NCBI RefSeq assembly: GCF_019112545.1
Contig: NW_025064915.1
Coordinates: 51,703 to 115,702, forward strand
DNA: 64,000 nucleotides
Source of the DNA: Guyanagaster necrorhizus
Lineage: Eukaryota > Basidiomycota > Agaricomycetes > Agaricales > Physalacriaceae
Reading direction: 5' to 3'
Shown: positions 15,921-27,732 of the stretch, in pieces
How the letters are laid out: each line of letters opens with the position of its first letter
Position numbering within the stretch: position 1 is the first letter of the stretch
Notes under the pieces: model-generated
Databases searched by the model: none
Seen by the model: the letters and a program-made list of their open reading frames with translations, nothing else
What the model was told of the DNA's origin: nothing
Translations under genes and position numbers: made by a program

Positions 15921-16561
15921 TATCTTTGTGATCTATAATAGTTAATCTATGATGCGTGCCTTATCATCTTGATTCCTGAGGACAGATCTGGGTGCATTGT
16001 GGTCCTTGTGGCAGACTTTCGACCTAGCGGTCTTCGAAGTGAGGCGATTAAGCGCCTCTTATGTGATGTGACTAGATCAACCTCGCCATTAAAGGTCATC
16101 TATCTGCAGCTTTACAGCATTGCTGTAGTGACTTTTCTCGTCTTGTTTAATAACCGCAACCTGACGTGCATATATAATGTCTTCATTTTGTGACAGAGGA
16201 CCGAAGGTACCAAAGAAAGCCTAGTCAAACCCCTTCAACTTCAAGACTACTCGTCTGTGGCTCACGAGGGGAGGTAAACCGTTATCCCCGGCTTCCAACA
16301 ACACATGCACCAGCCCCCATTCTGTCAGGCGCGCCACGTCGACCAGTGCGCATTACTCTGCACCGGGAAGAGTGGCAAGGGAAACCTGAGGAAGATCTAA
16401 GAAAGTGACGCGCGTTCGTAGCACCTAATAGAGTACACTGTTAGCTATAATGTAGACCTCACACAGCGTAGCGATAAGCAGAAACGCGGTGAGGGTGCTC
16501 GACAGACCGTATTCAATATATATATAGTCCATCCCGACATAAAGGGGTATCGAGCTCGGCC
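15921..16561. other. Intergenic, no supported gene
   Basis: 3' flank of the SWIM/RING gene and 5' flank of F-box copy B. A plus ORF at 16190-16408 has no recognisable domain. Confidence 0.45.
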
Positions 16562-19553
16562 GGCGGGATACGACGGAGCTCCTGCTTGCTAATCCAACAG
16601 AAGATGACAGCGAAGACGAATCTGAAGGCTCTGAACAGGGTAAGGAGCCAGTTGTATTGAAATCGTGTCTAACAGTATGTGCCAGAACCTAAGCGTAGTC
16701 CAGAGAAAAGAAGGCGAAGAAAGTCGGGGACGGTGAAGCATTCAAAAAAATCTCGAGAGAAAGGAAAGACGCAGCAGAAGAGACGGCGCCGACATGACTT
16801 GAGTCTTTTACTAACGATGCCTCTGGATATCTTATTCACTGCACGTTCCTCTATATATCTGCCCTGCGAAATGCTATTAAATAACCAGGATTTCAACGGA
16901 TCTTCAGCATGTTGACTTCTCGAGAGCTCATCAATTTATCACGAGTTGATGCTAATTTCTATCGCACTCTGACTGCAAATAATGTTTCATTCGTTTGGAA
17001 GGCTGTTAGAGAGGCTGAAGGAGGAATCGAACTTCCGCGAGATATCCCTGAGTATCGATGGGTTGACCTCCTGTTCGAGGTATCAGTTTGTGATGCAAGT
17101 ACGGTAGAATGGCTTTATGCTTTCCCTGATTTGTGACCCGGAGTAGATGTGCGACGCAAGATGTGTTTTCACCGACTGGATGCTTCGCCGGCGCGTCTTC
17201 CAGCGGCGTTTGACGTCCAAGTCTGTTTTATCCTCTTTGTCGACTCGAAATGCTGACTCGAGTCTATCTCAGCTTGGTTTACAGGCATAGGGTAAAAAAA
17301 TAATTGTTCCGGGGTGCAGACGCTACTGTCCTAAGTCTCATTCCTCACACATACAGTATGTTTTACCAATTGCACCTATATGATGTTTTGATTAATGTAT
17401 TAAGATGGAATCACAACCCACAGTGTCCACAGTCATTATTACTGGATTCCTGATGTCAACGAGATAATGGGCAAACTAGATGATTTAAAATCCAATACCA
17501 ACCCTGGTGCTCCCAAGCACATAGTGTTGAGAGCAGGTTATTTAGCGCAGCGGTGAGTGCCAGGACTGGAGACGAAGGTCAAGAGCTGAAGAGCTGACCT
17601 TCGATCCCCAGCGTGCTAAGCTACGATTACATAATGTACATAGACTAGCTGAAGGTCGTTTCTCAACACAGTCCTTTTTTTCAAGAAGCGAAAACGTTTT
17701 GTGAAGAACATGCTGAAAGTAGGCACTATCTCTACAATAGTCTGTTATGCTAACTGTTAGAGTAGCATGCCAAGAGGTGTTCAGATTGAGAGACACAGTG
17801 TCGAATTGCCAAGGCAAGAGAGTCGCAGCGATTGATAAAGGAGCAATATGAAGACAAGGGTGCTCGCCAAATTCAATTTTGTACATGGGGTCGAAATTTT
17901 ATTATCAAGCATCGAAGGGGTACCCATCCAACCACGTGACAGACAATGACACAATATATGACATCAATTTCATGACTAAGCCATCTTTCCGGCAGTTTCG
18001 TTGCAACCTCCCCTTCACATCGCGACCTCAATGCCTCTGAACTCGGCAGGTGTCGCACACCCAATTCTTGGGCACTCGACTCCTACCCAAACAGAATAGA
18101 TGGAACTTAATCACAGTCAGTCCCTGTACAAGGAATAATAGGGAATCTCATTAAAAATTTTTCAGGCCTTCCAAGGCGAACCCACCACCCTACAAGCTGT
18201 GCCGGGCCGACATTCCCGAGCACCCTTGTATGAAGAGCGAGTCATCTTTATTTCTCCATCTCGAAGCAATCTCACCGTCAATCATAGCATCGAGGCTCGC
18301 CTTCTTAAACTAGGGTACACCAAGGACGGCATCCGCGGTATCGAATGGTGCAACTCGGTACATAATGAAGCAACACTTACGTTTTCTAGTAAGACTTTCC
18401 CATCCCTCCGTAAATTAATCTTCATGAGGAAAATCACCAGATTGGAAAAAGATACTTCCTGGTCTTGAGGCTGCGATAGCAGAACACTGGGACGAAGTCG
18501 CACAGACTGAGCACAGTCTCATGTAGGCATCTTAAAGGCGTTCCTACCAGCGTGGCTTTGACCCTGCTGTTTGGAGACGAGTGCTGCCGTACCAGGACGT
18601 CTGCAAATTTGCTGCATTCAAATCCTTGTTTCACAGGCCGAGAGAGGAACAGATCACACAATCGAGTTTTTCCGACGCGATGGCACAGCTGCCGAACCTT
18701 ATTTCAGTATGGCTTCAGGATAGAGCAACCCATGCGCGAAATCTAGCCGCTGCGGAGCTAGGTTCACAAATTAATCCTGCTGTCGACCCGACGAGTTTGG
18801 CCATATGTGTTTTCGGATGTTCCAACGGATGCTATTCTTGTACCTATTCCGATCTCTGGCGACATCACTGCGTGCGCCGTTATCGTTTTTACGGGGAATT
18901 CATCTTCCCGGATGTTGACACGTTGTACGAAGGCAACGGTGATATCACGTTCGACTCTAAGCGGTCTGCTATGGTTTCCTATCTGGTAACCATGGTGTCT
19001 CGCGATCCTACCACCACTACTGTAGAGAATATGGATTCTTGGGGACGTTTTCGTTTGCTTGAATAGATCCATTAGTAGGTTTAGAGCCCGTGGCGGAGGC
19101 GCTCACGCTGTATTTGGGTGTCCTTTACTGACATGGCGCCAATGTGTGAGTGTATCAGCTTCATTTTGTCAATAGTCATGACTCTGTTTCTGTCTAGGTC
19201 TACATCCATTTACGTGACGGTCCTGAATGCAAGATTAGGCCACTCACTACGGAAGAGCAGTCAAAGCGACAGGAAGTAGAGCCCGAGCAAGATATTGACC
19301 TACGTGACTGATCCTGTCAGCGGTGCTCCGAATATCTGAGATGTTGGTCAACCCACAAAAATGTAGTTGAGCATGTTGGAAACGTGTAAGTAGCGGTCCA
19401 TGTCTGTTCAGATAGTCGGTTAACTATTTATCTTCCAGTCATGGTGTGGATGAGCCTGTGATCGAGCGAGACTTGTTTGTTGCATATTCCAATGGGCTCA
19501 GCGGAAGTTGGCGTCCTTCACAACATACAGTCTTACATGTGTTAAGAGTTTGA
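16562..19553 (+). pseudogene. Long agaricomycete F-box protein gene (copy B), probably decayed
   Basis: Substrate-receptor type F-box gene of an expanded agaricomycete family. Segments in order: acidic TEDDSEDESEGSEQ, intron, basic EPKRSPEKRRRRKS, the F-box start MPLDILF (16818), MLTSRELINLSRVDANF (16909) to YRWVDLLFE, a Cys motif VCDMCDARCVFTDW (needs a GC..AG intron at about 17097-17145), SHYYWIPDVNEIM (17430), then after a gap LPYQDVCKF (18584), CVFGCSNGCYSCTYSDLWRHHC, HLRDGPECKI and a terminal HGVDEPVIERDL. These match the full family layout. Against integrity: no ATG for the first exon (a TAA precedes it), the intron inside the F-box lacks both GT and AG when aligned with copy C, and 17556-18130 shows no coding continuity. 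It may be an old pseudogene, or a gene I cannot splice correctly. Confidence 0.6.
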
Positions 19554-20246
19554 GAAGCCTACGAGTTATTATGTTTGATGTGATGTTACCCTTCTGCTTC
19601 GGGTATACCTGATCTTTTTACTGTTGAGATTTGGACTGTATCCAGAGTACATGCTTGTAAGACATTTTTGGGTTACAAACTCCTGAGGTTTCCCCATTGA
19701 CTTCTCATATTCATACTAGACTACTCCTTTGCTGGTAGTTTCTACCTAATTCCTTCAATTTCTCTCGGATTCTTTCCTTACTCAGCATGCCGGAATGCCG
19801 GATTGCTCGAATTCTCTCACAGATTCCAACATTTACAATGCAGACAAAGTATACTTAATCCTGTGGGGTTGCAACATTCACCATCGGCAAAGTCGCTCAG
19901 ACTATGTAACAATGCAGCATCTTTCAAGTTACAGATAAACGTATGATTCCGGAAGGACTTTTCCAGTTGGCCACGGATACGACGACGCGATCCTGTTACT
20001 AATTGGGCCTTCGGTTCATCCGCCCCGGCCTTTTTGGAAACTTTTTGACATAGAAAGGCGTTGGTGTTTGTCTGTTGGTCCCACGATTTCCCTCACTAAG
20101 GCTGGCGGCGGATGTGCTGACGGAATGGCAGTTACTAATCGGAGGCTTCCATCCAACCGAGTGCGAGTGCGAATCCGAGTACTAGGTCCGAGTTGCCGCA
20201 ATGCTCAGATGTTTCGACCCGTCCCATGACTTACTCTCACCGCAAC
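19554..20246. other. Intergenic, P450 promoter side
   Basis: No ORF with a recognisable domain. It contains the upstream region of the P450 gene. Confidence 0.5.
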
Positions 20247-22512
20247 ATGACACCCTACCAGATAACAGCTACGGACGTCTGTTTGTTTCTTGTCGCTGTT
20301 TTTCTTATCTACAAGATCTCAACAAATCGTAAGAGCAACATTACCACCAAACTGCGAGGTCCTCCGAGTCGAAGCTGGCTTTACGGTCTCGCTGGCGTTA
20401 TCCATGATGCCGAGAACCCAGGCGTCTTGTTTGAACAATGGTCATCGGAGTACGGTTCTGTCTACAGTGTCTCCGGATTCCTGGGACAGCAAAAACTGGT
20501 TCTTTGCGACCCGAAGGCTGTGGCACATTTCTATGGAAGAGAGGGTTTTGGATACGTCAAGCCACCCATGATTCGCTTTTTCATCGAAATAATGGTGTGT
20601 CCTTTTTTGCTCTAGTAAGCATGAGCAGATTTTTCTGAAGTATCTTGGTTCTCAGTTCGGAAGAAATTTGGCTTGGGCGGAGGGGGAATTTCATCGAAGG
20701 TAATTGCTCTCTCGTACGTCACACGACCTTTTGGTAACCAGAAAACATACAGGCAGCGCAAATTTCTTACACCAGCGTTCAATAACTCAGCTATACGTGA
20801 TCTGAGCCATATTTTCTATGACTCGGCGCACAGGGTACATAAAGGAGTCTTGAGTTTATCGGATATTTCTTAAATTTCACCTAGACGTCGTCCGCTTGGG
20901 ACGCTATTCTGGAAGCAAGCGACGGGTCCTCCACGATCGATGTGCAAAACTGGTATGTCACGCCCGGCGATAATAATGATTGATTGATCATGTCCATGTC
21001 CTAGGATGAACCGCATCTCGTGAGGCTATCATTCAACTACATACCGCTCAGTAGCCAATTCAATTGCCCACCTAGGATGGATAGCATTGGTATAGCAGGT
21101 TTCTCTCACGACTTTGGCGCCATCAACGGGAAACCTCAGGTTTTCGACGCCGTGGACTTGAGCGCCGGCGCTACCTTTTTTGCTTTCACGGTCATGGTGG
21201 CAACTGTGTTTCCTGTAATTCTTCGGCTGCCTTCCAAGAGGAAAGGGGGTCTAGCCGAGATGAAGCGTGTATTCTCTAGTATAGCTGACCAGCTCCTGTC
21301 TAAGGCCAAGGAACATAAGAACGAGGAGGATAAATCTGTAATGGGTCTGCTGCGTGAGTTTGACTACTACTGGTTCCGATAGGAAGGTGATTGTGTTTGT
21401 ATACAGTCAAGTCGGAGACAGATGATGCCAACATTCACATGTCTCGAGAGGAAATCATAGCACAGGTATGCGTTGCCAGTCGCACATTTGGCCCTTTGCT
21501 AATGATTGCCTATTGCAGATGGTACTTCAGAAATTCTTGGTCTTGCATTTATTGCTCACAATTTCTGAATGTTAGAATTTGTTGTTACTAGCGGGTGAGC
21601 ATCACAGGCAGGTTCCTTGATTTTGAAAGCTAAGCATTTCAGGTTATGAAACGACAAGTAGTAAGTCTATTCTCTGTAAAACCGCATTTTCTCCATTGTT
21701 GAAGTCCTCTCGTCCAGTTAGTCTCACGGTACATTAGCTCTTACTGACCGTCCATCAGATGGAACTGACAGATCCTGCAGTGGGCCCTCATCGAACTGTG
21801 CAGGAACGTTGACATCCAAAATAAGCTCCGCAAAGAGGCAGTGCAATACGGCAACTCTGATCCGACGTGGGAGCACGTCAACTCGAGCCTTCCATACCTC
21901 GACGCGATCGTACATGAAACTCTACGAATGCACCCACCCGTGTTCGAGACTACGAGGATGGTGCGTATCCTATCCTCCGGCGTACTGAGTGCCCCTCACT
22001 TCTCTCCTTTACGTAGGCAACTGAAGACGATATCCTTCCTCTGTCTACGCCTGTGATGACCAAGTCCGGCGAGACTGTTAACAGTCTCTTCATTGCCAAG
22101 GGAACGGTCATCACTACCCCCATTGGGACGCTGAACAGATCAGAGCAGTTCTGGGGCCCTGATGCGAAGGAATTCAAACCGGAGAGATGGTTGGAGGACA
22201 GTGCACCAAGAGCGAAGGAGATCCAGGGTCATCGACACCTTTTGACTTTCATAGATGGACCTAGGACATGTCTCGGGAAGACGTTCGCATTGACTGAATT
22301 TAAGGTAAGTCGATTTCTTGAGGAAGAATGCACTTTTTGTTGAGCATCTGTCTCTTTAGGCTGTGCTCTTTGTCATTGTACGGAACTTTGCTTTCGAATT
22401 CCCTGGTGGAAGTGATACTGTTATTGGAAAGTATAGGGGGAGTATTTTGCCTAGACCGAAAGTCATCGGGGAGGAAGGCTCGCAAGTTCCGTTGAGGGTG
22501 AGGCGAGTATGA
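20247..22512 (+). CDS. Cytochrome P450 monooxygenase (class II, microsomal)
   Basis: Haem-thiolate monooxygenase anchored in the ER, using NADPH-P450 reductase. Start chosen at 20247 (MTPYQITATDV) because a single N-terminal membrane anchor (VCLFLVAVFLIYKI) follows at once; an in-frame ATG also lies at 20226. After the anchor come LRGPPSRSWLYG, the helix B/C region, helix C (RQRKFLTPAFN), helix I with AGYETTS split by an intron at about 21597, LWALIELC, helix K ETLRMHPPV (the ExxR motif), FKPERW, and the haem-binding loop FIDGPRTCLGKTFAL with its cysteine at about 22270. It ends QVPLRVRRV and a TGA at 22510-22512. About ten to twelve short introns are needed; all key residues are present, so it looks functional. 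The substrate cannot be told; the flanks are an F-box gene and repeats, so no biosynthetic cluster is evident. Confidence 0.92.
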
Positions 22513-24066
22513 CCCCATTCTCATAAGGACAGAAACTCTAATATAATCTATGCAATGATATATACACCGATGCGAAACAGTCTGGGACCCTGAACTGAAC
22601 CAAAGTGGCAATTACCGAGGTTTACCCTGCTCCTGAAAGTTCACCTTTGAACATCTCTCAGGCTCCAAATGCACAGAAACAAAGTTCTTCGGAATTCTCC
22701 TTCGAGCAAAATAGAATATTTACTTATAACTGCTTAACCTTTTTTTCCCTAAATGCTTATTCCTGTCAATAAATTCTGGTTTGACCCCTGTTTCTTTCTG
22801 ATTATTCATATGGTGGTTGTTCAAGTAGATTTGAGGAATTACTGTGATGCAATTCCAGCCCTCATGACTTTGAGTCTTTGGGAAGTCTTAGTCTGAAGGA
22901 AGGACATTGCTCAACTATTACTGGAAAAGGTTGCCACAACTTGAATCCTCTTGGTATATCTTGAGGCAGAGAAAGAAAGAACTCTGTCAAGGGTGTTGGA
23001 TATACAAGTGTTGCTACATCTGCTGCTGAGAGGTATTCTAGTGACACACTCACTGCATGTCCAGGCATGTAATTTTGCAAATTATGACAATACATTGACT
23101 GTATCACAGTCTACTATGCATGCAATAAAGAATATGGCTAGAGCACAGTGAAATGGGACTTATATGACAGCTGGCTTGAGCAATGATGGGTGAAGAGCAT
23201 GGCCTAGCAGCAGGATGATACCAGAGAGTCATACTACACATGAGAGCACAAACTTGACACTAATTGCACTAATACAAGTATAGAAAGACCCACTAAAAAT
23301 AAAGAGCACATGATCAAAATATGATCAGGGCTTTGCACACAACTTTGCATCACATTGGTCAATGATGCATGGGTATTAAATTGCTGAGGGACATGTTCTA
23401 GAACAGAGCATTGGTGCACAATGAGATAAACCTGAATATCAGAGAGATTGGCTGAGAAATAAGAAGGTTTGGTGAAAGAAATGACCAGAAATAATCCCAG
23501 GAGTCTAGAATGACTTCTGTGCATAGATTAATTGCTCTGGGGAGATAAGAAAGCAAAGAGATCAGTGGCCAGGCCACTAACAGAGATAACCAGTATCAGG
23601 TTGCATAGAAACAAAAGACAGTCCTGACCCAGAGCAGAATATGCAAGTCAGACTGTGATATGTGTGTGAATGATATGCCAGAGACTCCAAAATGGAGTCT
23701 CATGCTTTGAAACTTCTATATTTGATGTGTCTTTGTAAGTACAGTAGTAGACTATTTAAGTACCACATTGTAAGAGTAGTAGACAAGTTTCTGACCTCTT
23801 ACAGTTGCAGTGTATTGGGCATGAAGGCCTAGCACTCCAGCTCTCAGTTTGTGTTTGTAACTTTGGGTGAGAGAATAGACCCATTATTGATATCATTGAG
23901 AGAGATTTGAGAACTGCACAAAGCACAGAAGCTTGCAAGGGACTTAAATTCAAATTGATAAGAGGTTTTGAATTGCACTCTAGTCAGAGAATAAGAGAGC
24001 AGTGTCTGAAGGGCACTATCTTGAGTTTTTGAGGTATTTGTGACACACAGCACTACAGGTGGCAGA

Positions 24067-24188
24067 GGTTCAAACCCTTTGGGTCTGTTGAATGGTATTT
24101 TATTGCATTTTGTGTCTCTGGGTCACATAGGTTTGAATCCTGTGGATTTATGATCAGTTTGAAAACTCATGTGCAGAGGTTTGACCTC
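24067..24188 (+). repeat. Three closely spaced tRNA-like B boxes (SINE-type)
   Basis: Pol III B-box-like motifs (consensus GGTTCRANNCC) occur at 24067-24077 (ggttcaaaccc), 24130-24140 (ggtttgaatcc) and 24178-24188 (ggtttgacctc). Before the second lies a tRNA-like D-arm sequence, gtctgttgaatggt, about 45 bases upstream, the spacing found in tRNA genes. None folds into a credible functional tRNA by eye, so tRNA-derived SINE debris is the best reading. Confidence 0.4.
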
Positions 24189-25009
24189 TTTGGCACTTGT
24201 GAACATGTTTGTAAAGTGTTTCTGCTTAGCATGAAACTTTGAGTTGTGTAGTGTGTGTTTAGAGATTTGGAATTGATCTGAGCTGCACTCAGAACCTTTT
24301 TGAGAGTTTTGTGGGAGTGTTTCAATGTATTGTATTGAGCTACAGTACTCTTTGCCTTGAGACCCAGCAACATTCATTGCCACCTCTTGTTTTGATAAAA
24401 TGAAAAGCTTTGAGACTTAGAGAGATCTGAGACAGTTATACACATGCTATTGCTATTTGTGCACAGTGGAATCATTTGAGAAGACAATTATATTTGTTGT
24501 TACTATTTTATCACATTATAATCCCCCCAATGAACTAAGAAGTGTTGTGTGTATGTTGGTGTGGTTGTGATCAGTGGATAGCACTCTGCTGTATCCATTT
24601 CCATCTTATGCACACACAAAACCTCTTCACTGAATGATATCCTCTGTGAAATACTAGTTGTTGTTCATGAAACTTCCATCTTTCAGTATCACACCACATT
24701 TATGGTGACAACCTTCTCTATTCCATAACTGGGATGGACACTAAGATAGAAGGGACAAATCACTGAAAGAAAAAAAGCTGCCTTGTATTGTTGTCACAGT
24801 ATTCATTAGTCAGACTATCATTTATTCATACATGATTTTTCATTTATGACTATCATCTCAGACTTTTCTTTCCCACAGTTGAACCATATGGGAATTGAAT
24901 CTCAAGTGACATCTCCAACTGTGTACATCCATATCTGATTCCAATTTTTTTTGGTAGTATATAGAACTAGAGCTACACCTGAATATTCATTAATATTCCT
25001 GGTCCAACA

Positions 25010-25460
25010 GAGTGTATAGGATTCAAACCTGGAGTGAACTTGCTAAGTAATTAATCCATTGGACAGGGAAGAATGAGTCTCAGGAGAATCAGGTTGGACT
25101 ACTAGACACATGAGATGAGTGAGCACTGGAGGAAAAATAGAATACACAATAGAAAGAAAAAGCAACCTGGATCTATTGTTGAAAGGAAACATTCAGGAAT
25201 TGAACTCATGGCAAGAGAAGTTGCATGCCATTACACCATGTCAGACCCTGAGTAATGATCAGCATGAAATTTACCACCAACAGGTCTCTTCATCCCATTT
25301 TCTTATTCTGAGATTAAGAATGACAGCTATTAAAATAAAGAATCTCTGATCCTACAGTAAAAAGAATGTCTCAATGGCATAAGACACACAGTTGAGAGGA
25401 ATCAAACCTCTGGTCAGTGTGACAAGAGCTACTACACCAGATCTGGTGTAGCTGGTAAAC
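25010..25460 (-). repeat. tRNA-like SINE modules on the minus strand
   Basis: Read on the minus strand, three tRNA-like units follow: near 25020-25070 (A-box-like gtccaatggattaa, B box ggtttgaatcc), near 25195-25245 (A-box-like tggtgtaatggc, B box agttcaattcc) and near 25399-25450 (gtgtagtagctcttg, B box ggtttgattcc). The first resembles a tRNA-Arg 5' half, the second a Glu/Asp/Gly-type 5' half. Acceptor stems do not pair, so these are not working tRNA genes. Confidence 0.4.
25432..25451. repeat. Perfect 20-bp palindrome
   Basis: ctacaccagatctggtgtag is its own reverse complement and abuts the 5' end of a minus-strand tRNA-like module. Confidence 0.8.
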
Positions 25461-26019
25461 CATACAGCTTATTTTTTGCCTCTGTTTCCATTTCACTGCT
25501 GTTTTCCTCCAATGCTGGTGTCTGAACTTTTATTATTATTATTTTGGTGGAGACTATAGCGAAGGCAGTCCAGCGACACAGTTGCTTCCAATGGGCAGCT
25601 ATGGCAGTTGCCAGGAATTAAAACCAGGCAGACATAGTTAGTATACCAATTGAGAATTTGATGAAGATTCACAATGAGAAAATGCATTATGCACTTATGA
25701 GTGTGGGACTCATGACTAGTAAGTATTATGTTTGTCATCAGTGGAGGACCGTGGCTTTGACTTTACCATGCTTATGGTCAGACAAATACCTTTCGTTCGT
25801 GCCCCAGAATCCCTACCGTCAGCGCCTGTGAGAACGGTCATGGATGCTAGGGGTCGTCCTCAACAGACCTCGCAGTCAGAATTTGTCTATGGCAACCTGG
25901 AGCAATGATGACCTATCTAGTGATTCATTGTGGCTGATGCTGATACGTACGGCACCCCGATAGAAAAGAGCCCAGCTGGAGACGTTTCAGTCACTCTCTA
26001 GCTGCAGGGCCTTCTTCAG

Positions 26020-26843
26020 TAGGCCGGTACACTTAGATTTATACAGCGACCCTCCAGAAGATGCCAACTTCAAAACCTTTGATGCCTTCTCCAGCGTCGC
26101 CCGCTTTATGATGCTGGAGTTGAAGACGCAGGAATCAGACTTATATGATATTCCTTATCACAAAACCACAGCATTCTTTACCCCAGACCAGAGGAATGAC
26201 GATCATCTCCGTTTGCTGGCGCGCATGCCCAACCTTGAAGAGTTGAGCCTCAACGGCACATCCAGATCCTCCCAGGCGATGACACCTGCGACTGTTATCT
26301 CCTTGCAAATGCTGTCGTCTTCGAACGTTGTGAGGCGTCCGAGCCTGAAAGTCAAGGCAGTGCTGCCCAGTTGCTCGCGTATCTACTGTTGCCGTCCTTG
26401 TAGGCGTTGTCAATCATTCTGGATCCTAAAATGTCTCCAGTCTTCCCCGATAATTTTCTTCACGCCGAAACAATAATGTTCTTGAACCTCGGGTTCGCGT
26501 TCCGTGCTCCGGAGGATACCGAATCACTTGAAACCTTTCTTCGAAGGTTACCCAAAGTCACCGCACTCAAAATCATGTCACGCAATATCCCTGCTTCGTT
26601 CTTTCGACAGGCTCCTTGTATCAGCCGATAAGGAGCCTGTCGCAGTCCCTCTCATACCTCGACTTGGGCAGTTGTAGCCTTTCAGACAATGAGTTGAAAC
26701 TGAAGATAGATACAGTTATTTTATCGAGGCAGAATCACTGTGCACGTTGCAAATTGTTGGAAGAAGTCATTTGGAGGGGTCCCCCGATCGCTTATAAAAG
26801 ACCTTGGTATCATTGGCCAATAAGTCTCAAGCCAGGACTATGA
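26020..26843 (+). pseudogene. F-box/LRR-type protein relic
   Basis: Open pieces in several frames look like part of an agaricomycete F-box protein of the leucine-rich class: RLLARMPNLEELSLNG (about 26208-26255), then MFLNLGFAF, ESLETFLRRLPKVTALKI (about 26530-26575), LSYLDLGSCSLSDNELK and a final CKLLEEVIW. The repeated L..L.L spacing is the LRR clue. Frames change without good splice sites and an N-terminal F-box is not found between 25741 and 26020. Best described as a decayed gene; a hidden multi-exon model is possible. Confidence 0.45.
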
Positions 26844-27732
26844 ATGCCTGAAGACTACGCATCATTCTGTAATGATAGAATGACTTAGTTTGGGCTCCGA
26901 ATCACCAACAAAGAGATCCCCTTGAGCGCTGATACACGATCAGCCATGAGTAATACCGGACATACCATGTGAGAAGTGCATAGTGGGCATCCATATCGTC
27001 TGAGGCTGAGCGAGAAATCTACTCATAATGTACCAGCTGTTTATATCTCTATGTCTGACATTGTCCTCCACCCATGGTAATTAAACATCAAACTGTGATG
27101 CACCAGACCGCTGACTGCATAGTACGCATTCAAGTTGACTTAGCGTAATAGTCGAGTGTACCATTTTGTCTGGACCTGGGTGGTAGAGGACCTTGATTAC
27201 ATTCTTCATGGCCTTGGAAAACATCAGCATCGGGAGATCGACGATTCGGGGTTTCCACGATCTCCGTCTGTTAAAGTAACGTAAACACGTTCTCAATTCC
27301 GCTTGTGTTAAGGTGAAAGAAATTAGCAAGCCAACACCAGCCGCGTTTCTAACTTAGGAGGGATCCGTGGATTCTACATGAATGCCTGGTTCTATAGGTT
27401 CAATGGTGTAGCGGAGTACACCGATGAACTGACCGGATGCAGATTAAAATTGAAAAGCATTGTTCCAGAAACAGAGAACGCTGCGAAGTCACTTAGGAGT
27501 GTAAGACGTTCTTTGACAATGAGAGGGACGTGCTCGTCGTTCTGGTGCTCGTCAAAAACAAATCGGAATGGTGCTAGAAAATACAAACATATAACGTTGA
27601 AGATGTGACGACTTAGAAGATTGTGGATAGGTGCACGAAGAAGGCATTGAAATGAAGTAACACCTTGACCGGTACTTAGTGGAAACATAAGTTGTCATTA
27701 CTTGGATGCCGTCGATACAGCGTCACTTTTTG
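26844..27732. other. No supported gene
   Basis: Small ORFs on both strands (27081-27329 minus, 27378-27608 plus, 27392-27688 minus overlapping it) without recognisable domains or splice partners. Confidence 0.4.

Larger units (their letters stand above)
22713..25559. other. CpG-free AT-rich block 2
   Basis: I find no CG dinucleotide from after 22705 until 25560, nearly 2.85 kb, although the P450 gene beside it is CpG-rich. No protein-coding gene is supported inside; small ORFs are AT-driven. The block holds a cluster of tRNA-like internal promoter boxes and a 20-bp palindrome. The likely history is methylated, silenced repeat DNA that lost its CpGs. Confidence 0.85.

Noticed and set aside
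24010..25460. Functional tRNA genes
   Set aside because: B boxes are good but acceptor and anticodon stems do not pair by eye; degenerate SINE-like units fit better.
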